Below, one piece after another: positions 1 through 7,601 of a stretch of 64,000 bases of DNA. Position numbers and translations under genes: made by a program. Source of the DNA: Betaproteobacteria bacterium (GTDB taxonomy: Bacteria > Pseudomonadota > Gammaproteobacteria > Burkholderiales > Casimicrobiaceae); assembly GCA_004293675.1 (NCBI GenBank), contig READ01000014.1, positions 62,001 through 126,000 on the forward strand. Direction: 5' to 3'. The notes under the pieces were generated by a model. The model saw only the letters and a program-made list of their open reading frames with translations, did not search any database and was not told where the DNA came from. Numbering within the stretch: the stretch's first letter is position 1; each line of letters starts with the position of its first letter.

Positions 1-636
1 GGTTTTGAAATCCAGCGCGAGCGTTTGTGTCAAATCGGGTTGATCGTCGGGCAAGTTCACCGTGATTCGCTTGTTGTCGTTGACCAGCGTGGCGGTGATG
101 AGCATGCGGCCTTTGAACGCGGCGTCGGCGCTGCCCTGCACTACGAGTGCGCGGAATCGGTAGGTGTCCGCCGTTTCGCGCTCGGCTTGCAGTCGTTGTA
201 CGGCCAGTCTGTTTTTGGCGCCAGCCGTTCCCATGAGTTTTTCGAAGAACGCAGTTTCTTCCTTGAGCTGCGTGTTTTCTTGCTGCAAGCTCACGAGCTG
301 TTTGGCCATCACGTCTTTGGCGCCCACAGCCATCTGCGCACTGTTGGTCAGCTCGATTTGATTTTTCTTGAACTCGGCGTTTTCGGAGCGAAGCTGTACT
401 AACTCTTCGAGCATTTTTTTGCGCTCTTCCTCAACTTTTCCGACGTTGAAGCCTGCGAAAATCCGACCCGCATCAAAACCGCCGTAAAAAAGACCGAACA
501 GAATGGCCGCAGCTATCGCCGAGACCGTGGCCTTAACTTTCCACGACCAATGCGTGCGCACCGAAAGCTTGGGCGCGGCCACACCAAAGCGCCGACGAAG
601 GCCGGAGATGATGCGATCAGAACGAAGCAGCGCCAC
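1..636 (-). CDS. DUF6776-like membrane-anchored coiled-coil protein, 3' end off the window
   Basis: The frame is open from 636 down to the window edge (212 codons) and starts at GTG; a TAG lies two codons upstream, so GTG is the first possible start. The protein has a basic N-terminus (about residues 1-33), one membrane segment (about 36-56, ending in FGLFYGGFDAG), a coiled-coil-like region rich in E, K, Q and L (about 65-135), and the beginning of a beta-rich domain. This layout matches the betaproteobacterial DUF6776 family, whose function is unknown. It follows argC by 21 bases and is probably cotranscribed with it. Family knowledge places bactofilin and erpA genes next in line, but these lie outside the window. 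No strong ribosome site is visible. Confidence 0.7.
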   Translation of the reverse strand, partial: MALLRSDRIISGLRRRFGVAAPKLSVRTHWSWKVKATVSAIAAAILFGLFYGGFDAGRIFAGFNVGKVEEERKKMLEELVQLRSENAEFKKNQIELTNSAQMAVGAKDVMAKQLVSLQQENTQLKEETAFFEKLMGTAGAKNRLAVQRLQAERETADTYRFRALVVQGSADAAFKGRMLITATLVNDNKRITVNLPDDQPDLTQTLALDFKT

Positions 637-657
637 GATCTAAGCCAACAATCCGAT

Positions 658-1710
658 TTAGGGTGATAACGGAAGGGTCGATAAACCCGCCGCTTCATCG
701 AAACCGAACATGACGTTCATGCACTGCACAGCAGCGCCCGCAGCGCCCTTCATAACGTTGTCTTGCGCGACGAGGACGAGCACCATGTCACCATCTTGCG
801 GGCGATGCAGCGCGAGGCGGAGCATGTTAGAGCCGCGCGTTGAGCGCGTTTCGGGGTAGCTGCCAAAGGGCATCACATCGATGAACTGCTCGCCATGATA
901 GGCAGCTTCAAACAGCGCTTGCAGCTCATCATTGGTCGTGGGCTTGGTGAGTCGCGCATACAGCGAGGAGAACATTCCGCGAATCATCGGCGTGAGGTGC
1001 GGCGTGAACAGCAGACCCACTTTTTCACTGGTGAATTCTTGCAAACGCGCCACGGTTTCTCCGTGATGACGATGACCGGACACGCCATAGGCTTCAACGT
1101 TGTCGCTTGCTTCGCAATACAGAAAGCCGAGTTCTTCTTTTTTTCCGCCGCCGGAGATACCGGTCTTGCAGTCGGCAATCAGGTGCGCCGCGTCGACGAT
1201 GCCGGCTTTTAGGAGCGGCATGAAACCAATCTGCATCGTGGTGGGATAGCAACCGGGATTGCCGATCAGATTCGCTTTTTTGATGGCGTCGCGGTTGAGC
1301 TCCACCAGCCCGTATGCTGACTGCGCGATGAGCTCCGGGCAGCTGTGCGTCATCTTGTAGGTTTTTTCGAACTGGGCGACGTCACGATAACGGAAATCAG
1401 CGGCCAGATCGATCACCTTCACGCCCTTGGCGAGAAGCTTGGGTGCATCGGCCATCGCCACACCGTGTGGCGTTGCAAAAAACACCACGTCACATTGCGT
1501 CAGATCAGCCGTGGCCGTATCGCTAAACACCAAATCACAACGGCCGCGCAGGCTTTGAAACATCGCATCAAGGCGCGTACCCGCATCTTTGCGGGATGTC
1601 GCCATTACGACTTCGGCGTGGGGATGCAGCGTGAGCATACGCAAAAGCTCTACGCCGGTGTAACCCGTGCCACCCACGATGCCAACTTTGATCTTGTTAG
1701 ATGCGCTCAT
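658..1710 (-). CDS. argC: N-acetyl-gamma-glutamyl-phosphate reductase
   Basis: This is the third enzyme of arginine synthesis; it reduces N-acetylglutamyl phosphate to the semialdehyde with NADPH in the cytoplasm. The N-terminal nucleotide-binding motif [10 protein letters not shown] spans residues 10-19. The catalytic cysteine is Cys154 in GNPGCYPTT, and the conserved histidine region [10 protein letters not shown] follows. The length of 350 residues is typical of the type 1 enzyme. The gene lies about 200 bases downstream of rpsI on the same strand, behind two hairpins, so it may have its own promoter. The rest of the arginine pathway is not in the window. Confidence 0.96.
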   Translation of the reverse strand: MSASNKIKVGIVGGTGYTGVELLRMLTLHPHAEVVMATSRKDAGTRLDAMFQSLRGRCDLVFSDTATADLTQCDVVFFATPHGVAMADAPKLLAKGVKVIDLAADFRYRDVAQFEKTYKMTHSCPELIAQSAYGLVELNRDAIKKANLIGNPGCYPTTMQIGFMPLLKAGIVDAAHLIADCKTGISGGGKKEELGFLYCEASDNVEAYGVSGHRHHGETVARLQEFTSEKVGLLFTPHLTPMIRGMFSSLYARLTKPTTNDELQALFEAAYHGEQFIDVMPFGSYPETRSTRGSNMLRLALHRPQDGDMVLVLVAQDNVMKGAAGAAVQCMNVMFGFDEAAGLSTLPLSP

Positions 1711-1762
1711 CTTGTTTGGTCCTGTAGCTCAATAACGACAGAGAGGGTAACCCAAAATGCAC

Positions 1763-1789
1763 AAAGGCCGCGGATCAACCACGGCCTTT
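1763..1789 (-). terminator. Stem-loop downstream of rplM-rpsI
   Basis: A perfect 8-bp inverted repeat (AAAGGCCG / CGGCCTTT) encloses an 11-base loop. Read on the minus strand it is followed by a short, interrupted T-rich stretch (TTTGTGCATTTTG). It probably attenuates or ends ribosomal-protein transcription before argC. The T-tract is weak, so read-through into argC is possible. Confidence 0.5.
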
Positions 1790-1839
1790 AGCTCAGTACG
1801 CCGATTAAGAAACGCAGCGAGCGGGATGCAATGCGAGGT

Positions 1840-1880
1840 GGTGATTCGCGACGTGTACTTTTGTACACGAGCGAAGCACC
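1840..1880. other. Long imperfect hairpin between rpsI and argC
   Basis: The arms GGTGATTCGCGACGTGTAC and GTACACGAGCGAAGCACC pair over about 18 bp with a single mismatch and one bulge, around a TTTT loop whose core is GTGTAC/GTACAC. It lies within 35 bases of the rpsI stop codon. It has no T-tract, so it is more likely an RNA-processing or mRNA-stability hairpin than a classic terminator. Confidence 0.5.
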
Positions 1881-1912
1881 AACGAAGCAGTGCGCCCGCG
1901 CAGCAAGTTTCT

Positions 1913-2305
1913 TTAGCGTTTGGAGAATTGCTTGCGACGCCGCGCCTTACGAAGACCGACCTTTTTACGTTCGACTTCGCGAGCATCGCGGGTGACCAAA
2001 CCGGCCTTCTTGAGCTCTGGTTTGTACGCTGCATCGTACTCGATCAGCGCGCGGGTGATGCCGTGACGCACCGCACCGGCTTGACCCGATTCGCCGCCGC
2101 CCATCACGTTGACCATGATGTCGAAGCTCTCGAGGTTGTTCGTGATCTCGAGCGGCTGACGCACGATCATGCGGCCGGTTTCACGAGCGAAGAATTGGTC
2201 AACAGGCTTACCGTTTACAACGATGGCGCCTTTGCCTGCTTTGATAAACACACGAGCGACCGCACTTTTGCGACGACCCGTACCGTAGTGGAAATTACCG
2301 ATCAT
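1913..2305 (-). CDS. rpsI: 30S ribosomal protein S9
   Basis: S9 is a small-subunit protein whose C-terminal tail reaches the P-site tRNA. The 130-residue product begins [20 protein letters not shown] and ends with the basic [11 protein letters not shown] tail that is diagnostic of the family. It lies 26 bases after rplM in the standard rplM-rpsI operon. The length equals the usual bacterial length, and there is nothing unusual in it. Confidence 0.98.
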   Translation of the reverse strand: MIGNFHYGTGRRKSAVARVFIKAGKGAIVVNGKPVDQFFARETGRMIVRQPLEITNNLESFDIMVNVMGGGESGQAGAVRHGITRALIEYDAAYKPELKKAGLVTRDAREVERKKVGLRKARRRKQFSKR

Positions 2306-2331
2306 TTTGATGATTCCTTAGGGTGGGTCGA

Positions 2332-2766
2332 TTACTTGGTGAGAACGAGTGTCTTGGGCTGCTGGGCTGCGTGGGGGTGCGCGTCACCCGTGTAGCACTT
2401 GAGCTTTTTGAGCATCGCGTATCCGAGCGGGCCCTTCGGGAGCATGCCTTTCACGGCGTGCTTCAAAACGCGATCCGGGTACTTAGCGTGCATCTTGTCG
2501 AACGTGGTTTCGTAGATGCCGCCGGGGAAACCGGAGTGGCGGAAATAGGTTTTTTGCGCAGCCTTGTCGCCGGTGACACGAAGCTTGTCAACGTTGGTCA
2601 CGATGACGAAGTCACCCGTGTCCATGTGCGGCGTGAAGGTGGGCTTATGTTTGCCGCGCAGACGAAGCGCGACTTGGCTGGCCAGACGGCCCAGCACTTG
2701 ATCGGTGCCATCAACCAGGAGCCAGTCCTGTTTGATATCAGCCGGTTTGGCGGAATAAGTTTTCAT
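2332..2766 (-). CDS. rplM: 50S ribosomal protein L13
   Basis: L13 is a large-subunit protein and an early assembly factor. The 144-residue product starts [20 protein letters not shown] and contains [12 protein letters not shown] and [12 protein letters not shown], both typical of bacterial L13. It is the first gene of the rplM-rpsI operon. A perfect TATAAT lies 114-119 bases upstream of the ATG. The roughly 107-base leader carries a small hairpin, which could be a site for the L13 autoregulation known in E. coli; that role is inference. Confidence 0.98.
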   Translation of the reverse strand: MKTYSAKPADIKQDWLLVDGTDQVLGRLASQVALRLRGKHKPTFTPHMDTGDFVIVTNVDKLRVTGDKAAQKTYFRHSGFPGGIYETTFDKMHAKYPDRVLKHAVKGMLPKGPLGYAMLKKLKCYTGDAHPHAAQQPKTLVLTK

Positions 2767-2851
2767 GTGAAACGTGCCTTAAACTCGATTGATGTTGTGC
2801 AGAGTGCGGTGAGAATCGTTGACCCTCTGTCGCGCAAAGCGTTATGAGTAA

Positions 2852-2885
2852 CTCGACCGTTTTTTGAGTCGAGCCGTCGATTATA
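2852..2885 (-). promoter_or_regulatory. rplM promoter -10 box and leader hairpin
   Basis: On the minus strand a perfect TATAAT lies at 2885-2880, preceded by CGGGC. The -35 region (around 2903-2908) is a poor match. Immediately downstream, CTCGAC and GTCGAG (2852-2873) can form a 6-bp hairpin in the 5' untranslated leader. The transcript would begin near 2872, after the terminator at 2931-2961, so rplM is transcribed independently of the small RNA. Confidence 0.55.
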
Positions 2886-2930
2886 GCCCGAAAATTAGGC
2901 TTTAGTTCGTGTTTCGCAAAGCGAGCGCAC

Positions 2931-2961
2931 AAAGAAAAACGGCAGGCCCGAAGGGTCTGCC
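2931..2961 (-). terminator. Intrinsic terminator of the candidate small RNA
   Basis: On the minus strand the stem GGCAG-A-CCC / GGG-C-CTGCC (one A-C mismatch) encloses TTC and is followed by GTTTTTCTTT. The T-run lies only on the minus-strand side, so the terminator serves a minus-strand transcript that starts upstream of it. The only candidate transcript in that position is the small RNA. Confidence 0.7.
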
Positions 2962-3036
2962 GCTAAAAGATGTCTCACCAAAGGAGGAGGAAGGAGGGAC
3001 ACCAGTCGTTCGATAAGGAGGAGGAACCAAACGACA
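2934..3036 (-). ncRNA. Candidate trans-acting small RNA with two anti-Shine-Dalgarno loops (cuckoo-RNA-like)
   Basis: No protein frame explains this interval. Read on the minus strand it folds into three hairpins. Hairpin 1 has a perfect 6-bp stem, GTCGTT (3035-3030) with AACGAC (3010-3005), and its 19-base loop contains TTCCTCCTCCTTA. Hairpin 2 has a 6-bp stem with one G-U pair, GGTGTC (3003-2998) with GACATC (2974-2969), and its 23-base loop contains CCTCCTTCCTCCTCC. Hairpin 3 is a GC-rich terminator followed by GTTTTTCTTT. Two successive loops exposing CCUCC motifs plus a terminator is the layout of the alphaproteobacterial cuckoo RNAs, which carry CCUCCUCCC in their loops. The homology is not shown; this may be convergence. 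Expression is unproven. Confidence 0.6.
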
Positions 3037-3041
3037 GGCAA

Positions 3042-3070
3042 AGTGTTTCATGCTGCACCGCACAAGTCAA
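3042..3070 (-). promoter_or_regulatory. Putative small-RNA promoter overlapping a TGCTGCACCGCACAA motif
   Basis: On the minus strand, TTGACT (3070-3065) lies 17 bases from AACACT (3047-3042), a weak -10. The spacer holds TTGTGCGGTGCAGCA, which is TGCTGCACCGCACAA on the plus strand. This resembles the TGC-rich sites bound by PhaR upstream of betaproteobacterial phasin genes. The resemblance is from memory and is only suggestive. On the plus strand, GATAAT (3091-3096) could be the -10 of the OsmC gene. Confidence 0.35.
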
Positions 3071-3133
3071 GTGAATTTGCTGCGCTGCGGGATAATTTTC
3101 GTAGTGAAGAAACTCTAGTTTTTGAAAGAGCTT

Positions 3134-3550
3134 ATGAAGTCAACAATTAAGTGGATGGATAACGTCCAATTCGTGGCCGAAGTGGGGAGCGGACACGCCC
3201 TTGTGATCGATGGCGCGCCCGATTACGGCGGTCGAAACACCGGCGCAAGACCGATGGAGTTAGTGCTTGCTGGCGCTGCAAGCTGCACTGCGTTTGATGT
3301 GGTGCTGATGTTGAAAAAAGCTCGGCAGAATTTCACAGCTTTTTCGGTCGAAGCCGAGGCCGAGCGCGCGAGCGAAGATCCGAAGGTGTTTACCGCCATC
3401 AAATTGACCTTTCGCGTGACCGGACCGGCCATCGATCCCAAGGTCGTTGAGCGCTCGGTCAAGCTTTCAAAAGAAAAATATTGCTCTGCAACAGCGATGC
3501 TGGGTCACACGGCAGAAATCACCACGGAAATTTTGGTTTCGGCGGCATAG
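3134..3550 (+). CDS. OsmC/YhfA-family protein
   Basis: OsmC-family proteins are small cytoplasmic thiol-dependent peroxidase-like proteins. The product of 138 residues contains GGRNTGARPMELVLAGAASC, with the first conserved cysteine at the end of that stretch, and a second conserved cysteine in KEKYCSATAML. This two-cysteine layout matches the YhfA branch. I chose the ATG at 3134; an in-frame TTG at 3122 would add four residues and lacks a better ribosome site. It is transcribed divergently from the candidate small RNA. The substrate is unknown. Confidence 0.85.
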   Translation: MKSTIKWMDNVQFVAEVGSGHALVIDGAPDYGGRNTGARPMELVLAGAASCTAFDVVLMLKKARQNFTAFSVEAEAERASEDPKVFTAIKLTFRVTGPAIDPKVVERSVKLSKEKYCSATAMLGHTAEITTEILVSAA

Positions 3551-3665
3551 AGCTCGACCGCGCTGCAACGCCCAGCGGGACCAGAGTTCCGGAAATTCGG
3601 GCATAGACTACGTTTAACGAAAGCCGTGCGTATACTGGTTTGAGTTTCAACGAACCCGTGCCTTT

Positions 3666-4469
3666 ATGACCGCAGATGCCCCAATCAACCGCGTTGTCGT
3701 TGTTACGGGCGGCGCCCGCGGCATCGGTCTGGCGATTGCCACCTGGTTTTTACGGCGCGGTTACTGCGCCGCGTTGCTCGACAACAACGCACCCACGCTA
3801 AAGCTCACCGCGCAATCGCTCGAGGCCGAATTTGCTGGTCGGGTGCTCGCGCTCGACTGCGACGTCTCCAATCCAGATCACGTAACTGCGGCCGCCCGTG
3901 CCGTGGTAGCGCGTTTCGGCCGTGCAGACGCTTTGGTTAACAACGCGGGTGTGGCCGTGTTTAAGCCGATTCTTGAGACGAGCTTTGCCGAATGGCGACA
4001 CGTGCTCTCCACCAATCTAGACGGCGCATTTTTATGCACTCAGGCGTTTGCGCCGCTGATGATTGCGGGTGACGGCGGCGCGGTGGTCAATATCGCCTCC
4101 ATCTCCGGCCTTCGAGCCAGCACGCTGCGCGTCGCCTACGGTACCAGCAAGGGCGCGCTCATTCATCTCACCAAGCAGCAAGCGGTAGAGCTCGGAAATG
4201 CGGGCGTTCGGGTTAACTGCATCGCGCCAGGGCCCGTGGACACCGAAATGTCTAAGCTTGTGCACTCAGTGGCCATTCGCTCGGATTACTACGACACCGT
4301 GCCGCTCAATCGCTACGGCACCCCCGAAGAAATTGCCGAAGCGGTGGGTTTTTTGTGCAGCCCCGCCGCTAGCTATGTCAACGGCCAAGTATTGGCAGTT
4401 GATGGCGGCTTTGACGCCGCTGGCGTGGGGCTGCCTGCACTGCGCAAGCAATCGACTCAGGGAGCTTAA
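3666..4469 (+). CDS. Short-chain dehydrogenase/reductase
   Basis: This is an NAD(P)-dependent oxidoreductase of the classical SDR family. The cofactor motif TGGARGIG lies at about residues 15-22, NNAG at about 91-94, and the catalytic Tyr and Lys in YGTSKGA at about residues 158-164, with a Ser upstream in ASISG. The C-terminal AVDGGFDAAG region is standard. The 267 residues include a slightly long, uninformative tail. The gene is two bases ahead of the E1 alpha gene and so leads the probable operon with E1 and the TRAP transporter; its substrate is probably related to theirs. A TATACT sits at 3631-3636. Confidence 0.9.
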   Translation: MTADAPINRVVVVTGGARGIGLAIATWFLRRGYCAALLDNNAPTLKLTAQSLEAEFAGRVLALDCDVSNPDHVTAAARAVVARFGRADALVNNAGVAVFKPILETSFAEWRHVLSTNLDGAFLCTQAFAPLMIAGDGGAVVNIASISGLRASTLRVAYGTSKGALIHLTKQQAVELGNAGVRVNCIAPGPVDTEMSKLVHSVAIRSDYYDTVPLNRYGTPEEIAEAVGFLCSPAASYVNGQVLAVDGGFDAAGVGLPALRKQSTQGA

Positions 4470-4471
4470 TT

Positions 4472-5494
4472 TTGGAATCGGTCGGATCGACATCGCGGCT
4501 ACTCAATCTCTACAGCGAAATGCGCCGCATTCGCGCCTTTGAAGACGCCGCCGAAGAGGCGAGCAAGGGTGGCGTTGCCGCATGGGGGCTCGCCGCCTCG
4601 GACAAACCAGCGTTGGTGCGAGGACCGCTGCATCTGTCAACGGGCCAGGAAGCGGTTGCCGTGGGCGTTTGTGCGAATTTGGAACGTGCGGATTTGCTCA
4701 CATCAACGCATCGTGGTCATGGCCACACGCTGGCTAAAGGTGCCGACGTGACGCGGATGATGTGTGAGCTGTTTGGCCGCTCGACCGGTTTCAATAAAGG
4801 CAAGGGCGGTTCGATGCACATCGCCGATTTTTCGGTGGGGATGCTGGGGGCCAATGGCGTGGTGGCGGCCGGCATTCCGATTGCAACGGGCGCGGCGCAC
4901 GCGCTGAAAATCCGCAAGCTGCCCAACATCGTGGCCTGTTTCTTTGGTGATGGTGGAGCCAATCGCGGGCCATTTTTAGAGGGTCTCAACTGGGCGCAGG
5001 TGTATCAGTTGCCGGTGCTTTTTGTATGCGAAGACAATCGTATTTCGGCCACCACGCCCACCGCGCCAATGACGGCGGGTGATGGAGTTTCGGCGCGCGC
5101 AGCAGCATTGGGTATCGCATCGATCAAGGTAGACGGCAACGACGTAGCTGCGGTCGATCAGGCGGCCTGCGGGCTGGTCAAAGAAATTCGCGCCGGTGGT
5201 GGGCCCCGTCTCCTGCACGCCATCACTTACCGCTTCAAGGGGCACGTCTCTGTTGATCCCGGCACTTACCGCGATGCCGCCGAAGTGGCTGCCGCCAAGC
5301 TACGAGATCCGTTGCTGATATCGTCTGCCGCCCTGCGTGAGCGCGGCGTAACCGATAAAGAAATTGCGCAGATCGATCATGACGCTGCGGAGGAAATTGC
5401 TGCTGCGTTGCGAGATGCAGCCAACGCACCATGGCCTTTAGTCACCGAGGCTTATGAAGACATCATGAACACCGGTGCTGGAGTGTGGAAATGA
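4472..5494 (+). CDS. Thiamine-dependent 2-oxoacid dehydrogenase E1 component, alpha subunit
   Basis: The E1 alpha subunit binds thiamine diphosphate and decarboxylates a 2-oxo acid or acetoin-like substrate. The binding motif begins GDGGANRG, at about residue 163, and ends LPVLFVCEDN. The upstream KGKGGSMHIAD is a family signature. The start is TTG with a good GGGAG ribosome site nine bases upstream; no ATG is available at the same place. The product has 340 residues. It overlaps the beta gene by four bases. No E2 or E3 gene is nearby, so the complex must borrow those subunits or act with another acceptor. AcoA (acetoin) and PdhA-like roles are both possible. Confidence 0.88.
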   Translation: MESVGSTSRLLNLYSEMRRIRAFEDAAEEASKGGVAAWGLAASDKPALVRGPLHLSTGQEAVAVGVCANLERADLLTSTHRGHGHTLAKGADVTRMMCELFGRSTGFNKGKGGSMHIADFSVGMLGANGVVAAGIPIATGAAHALKIRKLPNIVACFFGDGGANRGPFLEGLNWAQVYQLPVLFVCEDNRISATTPTAPMTAGDGVSARAAALGIASIKVDGNDVAAVDQAACGLVKEIRAGGGPRLLHAITYRFKGHVSVDPGTYRDAAEVAAAKLRDPLLISSAALRERGVTDKEIAQIDHDAAEEIAAALRDAANAPWPLVTEAYEDIMNTGAGVWK

Positions 5495-6474
5495 GCTCGG
5501 ACACATCGACCGCTTTGTCGTTGACCTACGCCGAAGCCGCTGCCTTAGGGCTTCGAGAGGCGATGAGCGCCGACCCGACTGTGGTGGCGCTGGGTGAGGA
5601 TTTGGGACGAGGCGGCGTGTTTGGCCAGTATCGCGGGTTGCAAACGGAATTCGGTCGAGATCGCATTATTGATACGCCGATTTCCGAATCCAACATCATG
5701 GGCGCAGCGGTGGGCATGGCGCTGGCCGGTTTGCGACCGGTCGTAGAAATGCGTGTGATTGACTTTGCGCTCTGCGCCATGGATGAGCTCATCAATCAGG
5801 CAGCGAAAAATCGCTTCATGTTTGGCGGGCAGGGCCGCGTGCCGCTCGTGGCGCGGATGCCCATCGGGATTTGGTCAGCCTCAGCGGCGCAGCATTCGCA
5901 GTCACTCGAATCGTGGTTTGCGCACATTCCTGGGCTGGTCGTTGTTGCACCCGCCACTGCGCAAGACAACTACAGTTTGCTCAAAGCCTCATTGGCGTGC
6001 GGCGACCCGGTGGTCTACATGGAACATAAGGAGCTCTGGCCCAACGCGAGCACCGTTGACACCAACGAGATCGCCGTTTTGGGCGCTGCAAAAACGTTAC
6101 AACACGGCAGCGACTTGACCATCGTCACCTGGTCTCGCGGCGTGGGTCTAACGCTCGCCGCGCTCAATGACACTCAATTAGCAGGCGCGAGCGTCGAAGT
6201 GATCGATTTGCGATCACTGTGGCCGTGGGATCAGCGCGCGGTGTTTGAATCCTGCTCGCGTACGGGCCGGTTGCTCGTGGTGCACGAGGCAGTGCAGGTG
6301 GCCGGTTTTGGTGCGGAGGTTGCCGCAAGCGCCGCCGAAGCTGTCGGTTGCCGCGTTGCCCGGTTGGGTGCGCCGCGTATTCCGGTTGGCTACGCTTCAG
6401 TGCTCGAGCAGGAGTCGCGGCTTTCACCAGAAAAGATCGCGCGCGCTGCCAGGGCGCTCTTGACAGCGAAGTAG
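5491..6474 (+). CDS. Thiamine-dependent 2-oxoacid dehydrogenase E1 component, beta subunit
   Basis: This is the partner of the E1 alpha subunit; the two make the heterotetrameric E1. The start of the protein carries the family region LGEDLGRGGVFGQYRGL, then DTPISESNIMGAAVGMA, and the C-terminal transketolase domain with IDLRSLWPWD. The ATG at 5491 overlaps the alpha stop as ATGA; an in-frame GTG at 5485 would add two residues. A GGAG lies eight bases before the ATG. The length of 327 residues is usual for AcoB/PdhB-type subunits. The substrate is not deducible from sequence alone. Confidence 0.9.
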   Translation: MSSDTSTALSLTYAEAAALGLREAMSADPTVVALGEDLGRGGVFGQYRGLQTEFGRDRIIDTPISESNIMGAAVGMALAGLRPVVEMRVIDFALCAMDELINQAAKNRFMFGGQGRVPLVARMPIGIWSASAAQHSQSLESWFAHIPGLVVVAPATAQDNYSLLKASLACGDPVVYMEHKELWPNASTVDTNEIAVLGAAKTLQHGSDLTIVTWSRGVGLTLAALNDTQLAGASVEVIDLRSLWPWDQRAVFESCSRTGRLLVVHEAVQVAGFGAEVAASAAEAVGCRVARLGAPRIPVGYASVLEQESRLSPEKIARAARALLTAK

Positions 6475-6566
6475 TTCAAATTTCGGGTAGCCACTCAAAC
6501 ACTGTGTCTCTAGAACAAAAACATACTTTCTTTTCCAAACATCATCACGCTAAGGAGTCAGATTCA

Positions 6567-7592
6567 ATGAGTACATCACATAACGACAGCCGCCGTCGCT
6601 TCGTCCAAGGCGGCGCCGCCGCCAGCGCGTTGATTTCGGTGGGCGCACCGGTGTTTGCGCAAGCCGCCGAGCACACGTTTAAGTGGGCCAACAACATCCC
6701 GGTCACCCACCCGTCAAACATCCGAATCAAAGAGGCGGCGGACGCCATTCGTGCCGAGAGCAAGGGACGCGTCGATATTCAAATATTCCCAAATAATCAG
6801 CTCGGTGGCGACACCGACATGCTCTCGCAGGTGCGCTCGGGAGCCATTGATTTTTTCCCGCTCTCTGGGCTGATTCTGCAAACCTTGGTACCGCTGGCGG
6901 GCATCAATGGTTTGGCCTTCGCGTTCAAGGATTACAACACCGTATGGTCCGCGATGGACGGTGATTTGGGCTCGTTCATTCGCGCCGCTATTGCCAAGGT
7001 CAACCTGCATAGTTTTGATCGAATTCTCGACAATGGGTTTCGCAACATCACCACCAGCACCAAGCCGATTAACTCAGCGGCAGATTTGCAGGGCTTCAAA
7101 ATTCGTGTGCCAGTCAGCCCGCTCTGGACATCGATGTTTAAGGCGCTTGGCTCCGCGCCGACCGGGATCAATTTCAGTGAGGTCTATTCCGCCCTGCAAA
7201 CCAAGGTCGTAGAAGGACAAGAAAATCCGTTGGCCATTATCGAAATCGCCAAGCTCTACGAAGTGCAAAAGTTTGTGTCAATGACCGGACACATGTGGGA
7301 TGGCCAATGGATTCTCGCCAACGGCAAACGCTGGGCGAGCACGCCAGCTGACGTGCAGGCGCTCATCAACAAACACGTGGGTGAGGCCGTGCTCAAGCAG
7401 CGCGACGATATTCGAAAGCTCAACCTCGGGCTCGAAGATCAACTCAAAGGGCGTGGCATGGTGTTCAACCGGCCCGATTCTGCGAGCTTCCGGGATGCGC
7501 TATCCAAGGCGGGCTTCTACAAAGAGTGGCGCGGCAAATTCGGCGACGAAGCCATGGCCAAGCTCGAAAAGTACTCGGGCGCGTTGGTCTAA
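6567..7592 (+). CDS. TRAP transporter substrate-binding protein (DctP family)
   Basis: This is the periplasmic receptor of a TRAP transporter, which captures an organic acid or related solute. I chose the ATG at 6567 because of the strong AAGGAG site 12 bases upstream; the frame is open further but the upstream part is the tail of the E1 beta region. The N-terminus SRRRFVQGGAAASALISVG with a cleavage site near VFAQA is a Tat-type signal peptide. The mature part carries the family patterns NQLGGDTDMLSQVRSGAID and PVSPLWTSMFKALG. The product has 341 residues. It lies between E1 beta and the membrane component, so it probably feeds the substrate of that pathway. Confidence 0.92.
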   Translation: MSTSHNDSRRRFVQGGAAASALISVGAPVFAQAAEHTFKWANNIPVTHPSNIRIKEAADAIRAESKGRVDIQIFPNNQLGGDTDMLSQVRSGAIDFFPLSGLILQTLVPLAGINGLAFAFKDYNTVWSAMDGDLGSFIRAAIAKVNLHSFDRILDNGFRNITTSTKPINSAADLQGFKIRVPVSPLWTSMFKALGSAPTGINFSEVYSALQTKVVEGQENPLAIIEIAKLYEVQKFVSMTGHMWDGQWILANGKRWASTPADVQALINKHVGEAVLKQRDDIRKLNLGLEDQLKGRGMVFNRPDSASFRDALSKAGFYKEWRGKFGDEAMAKLEKYSGALV

Positions 7593-7601
7593 GCCGCAGC
7601 T

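Noticed and set aside
2981-3026. AAGGAGGAGG repeats on the plus strand as ribosome sites
   Set aside because: No start codon lies at the right distance downstream on the plus strand. The stretches make sense as loops of the minus-strand RNA.
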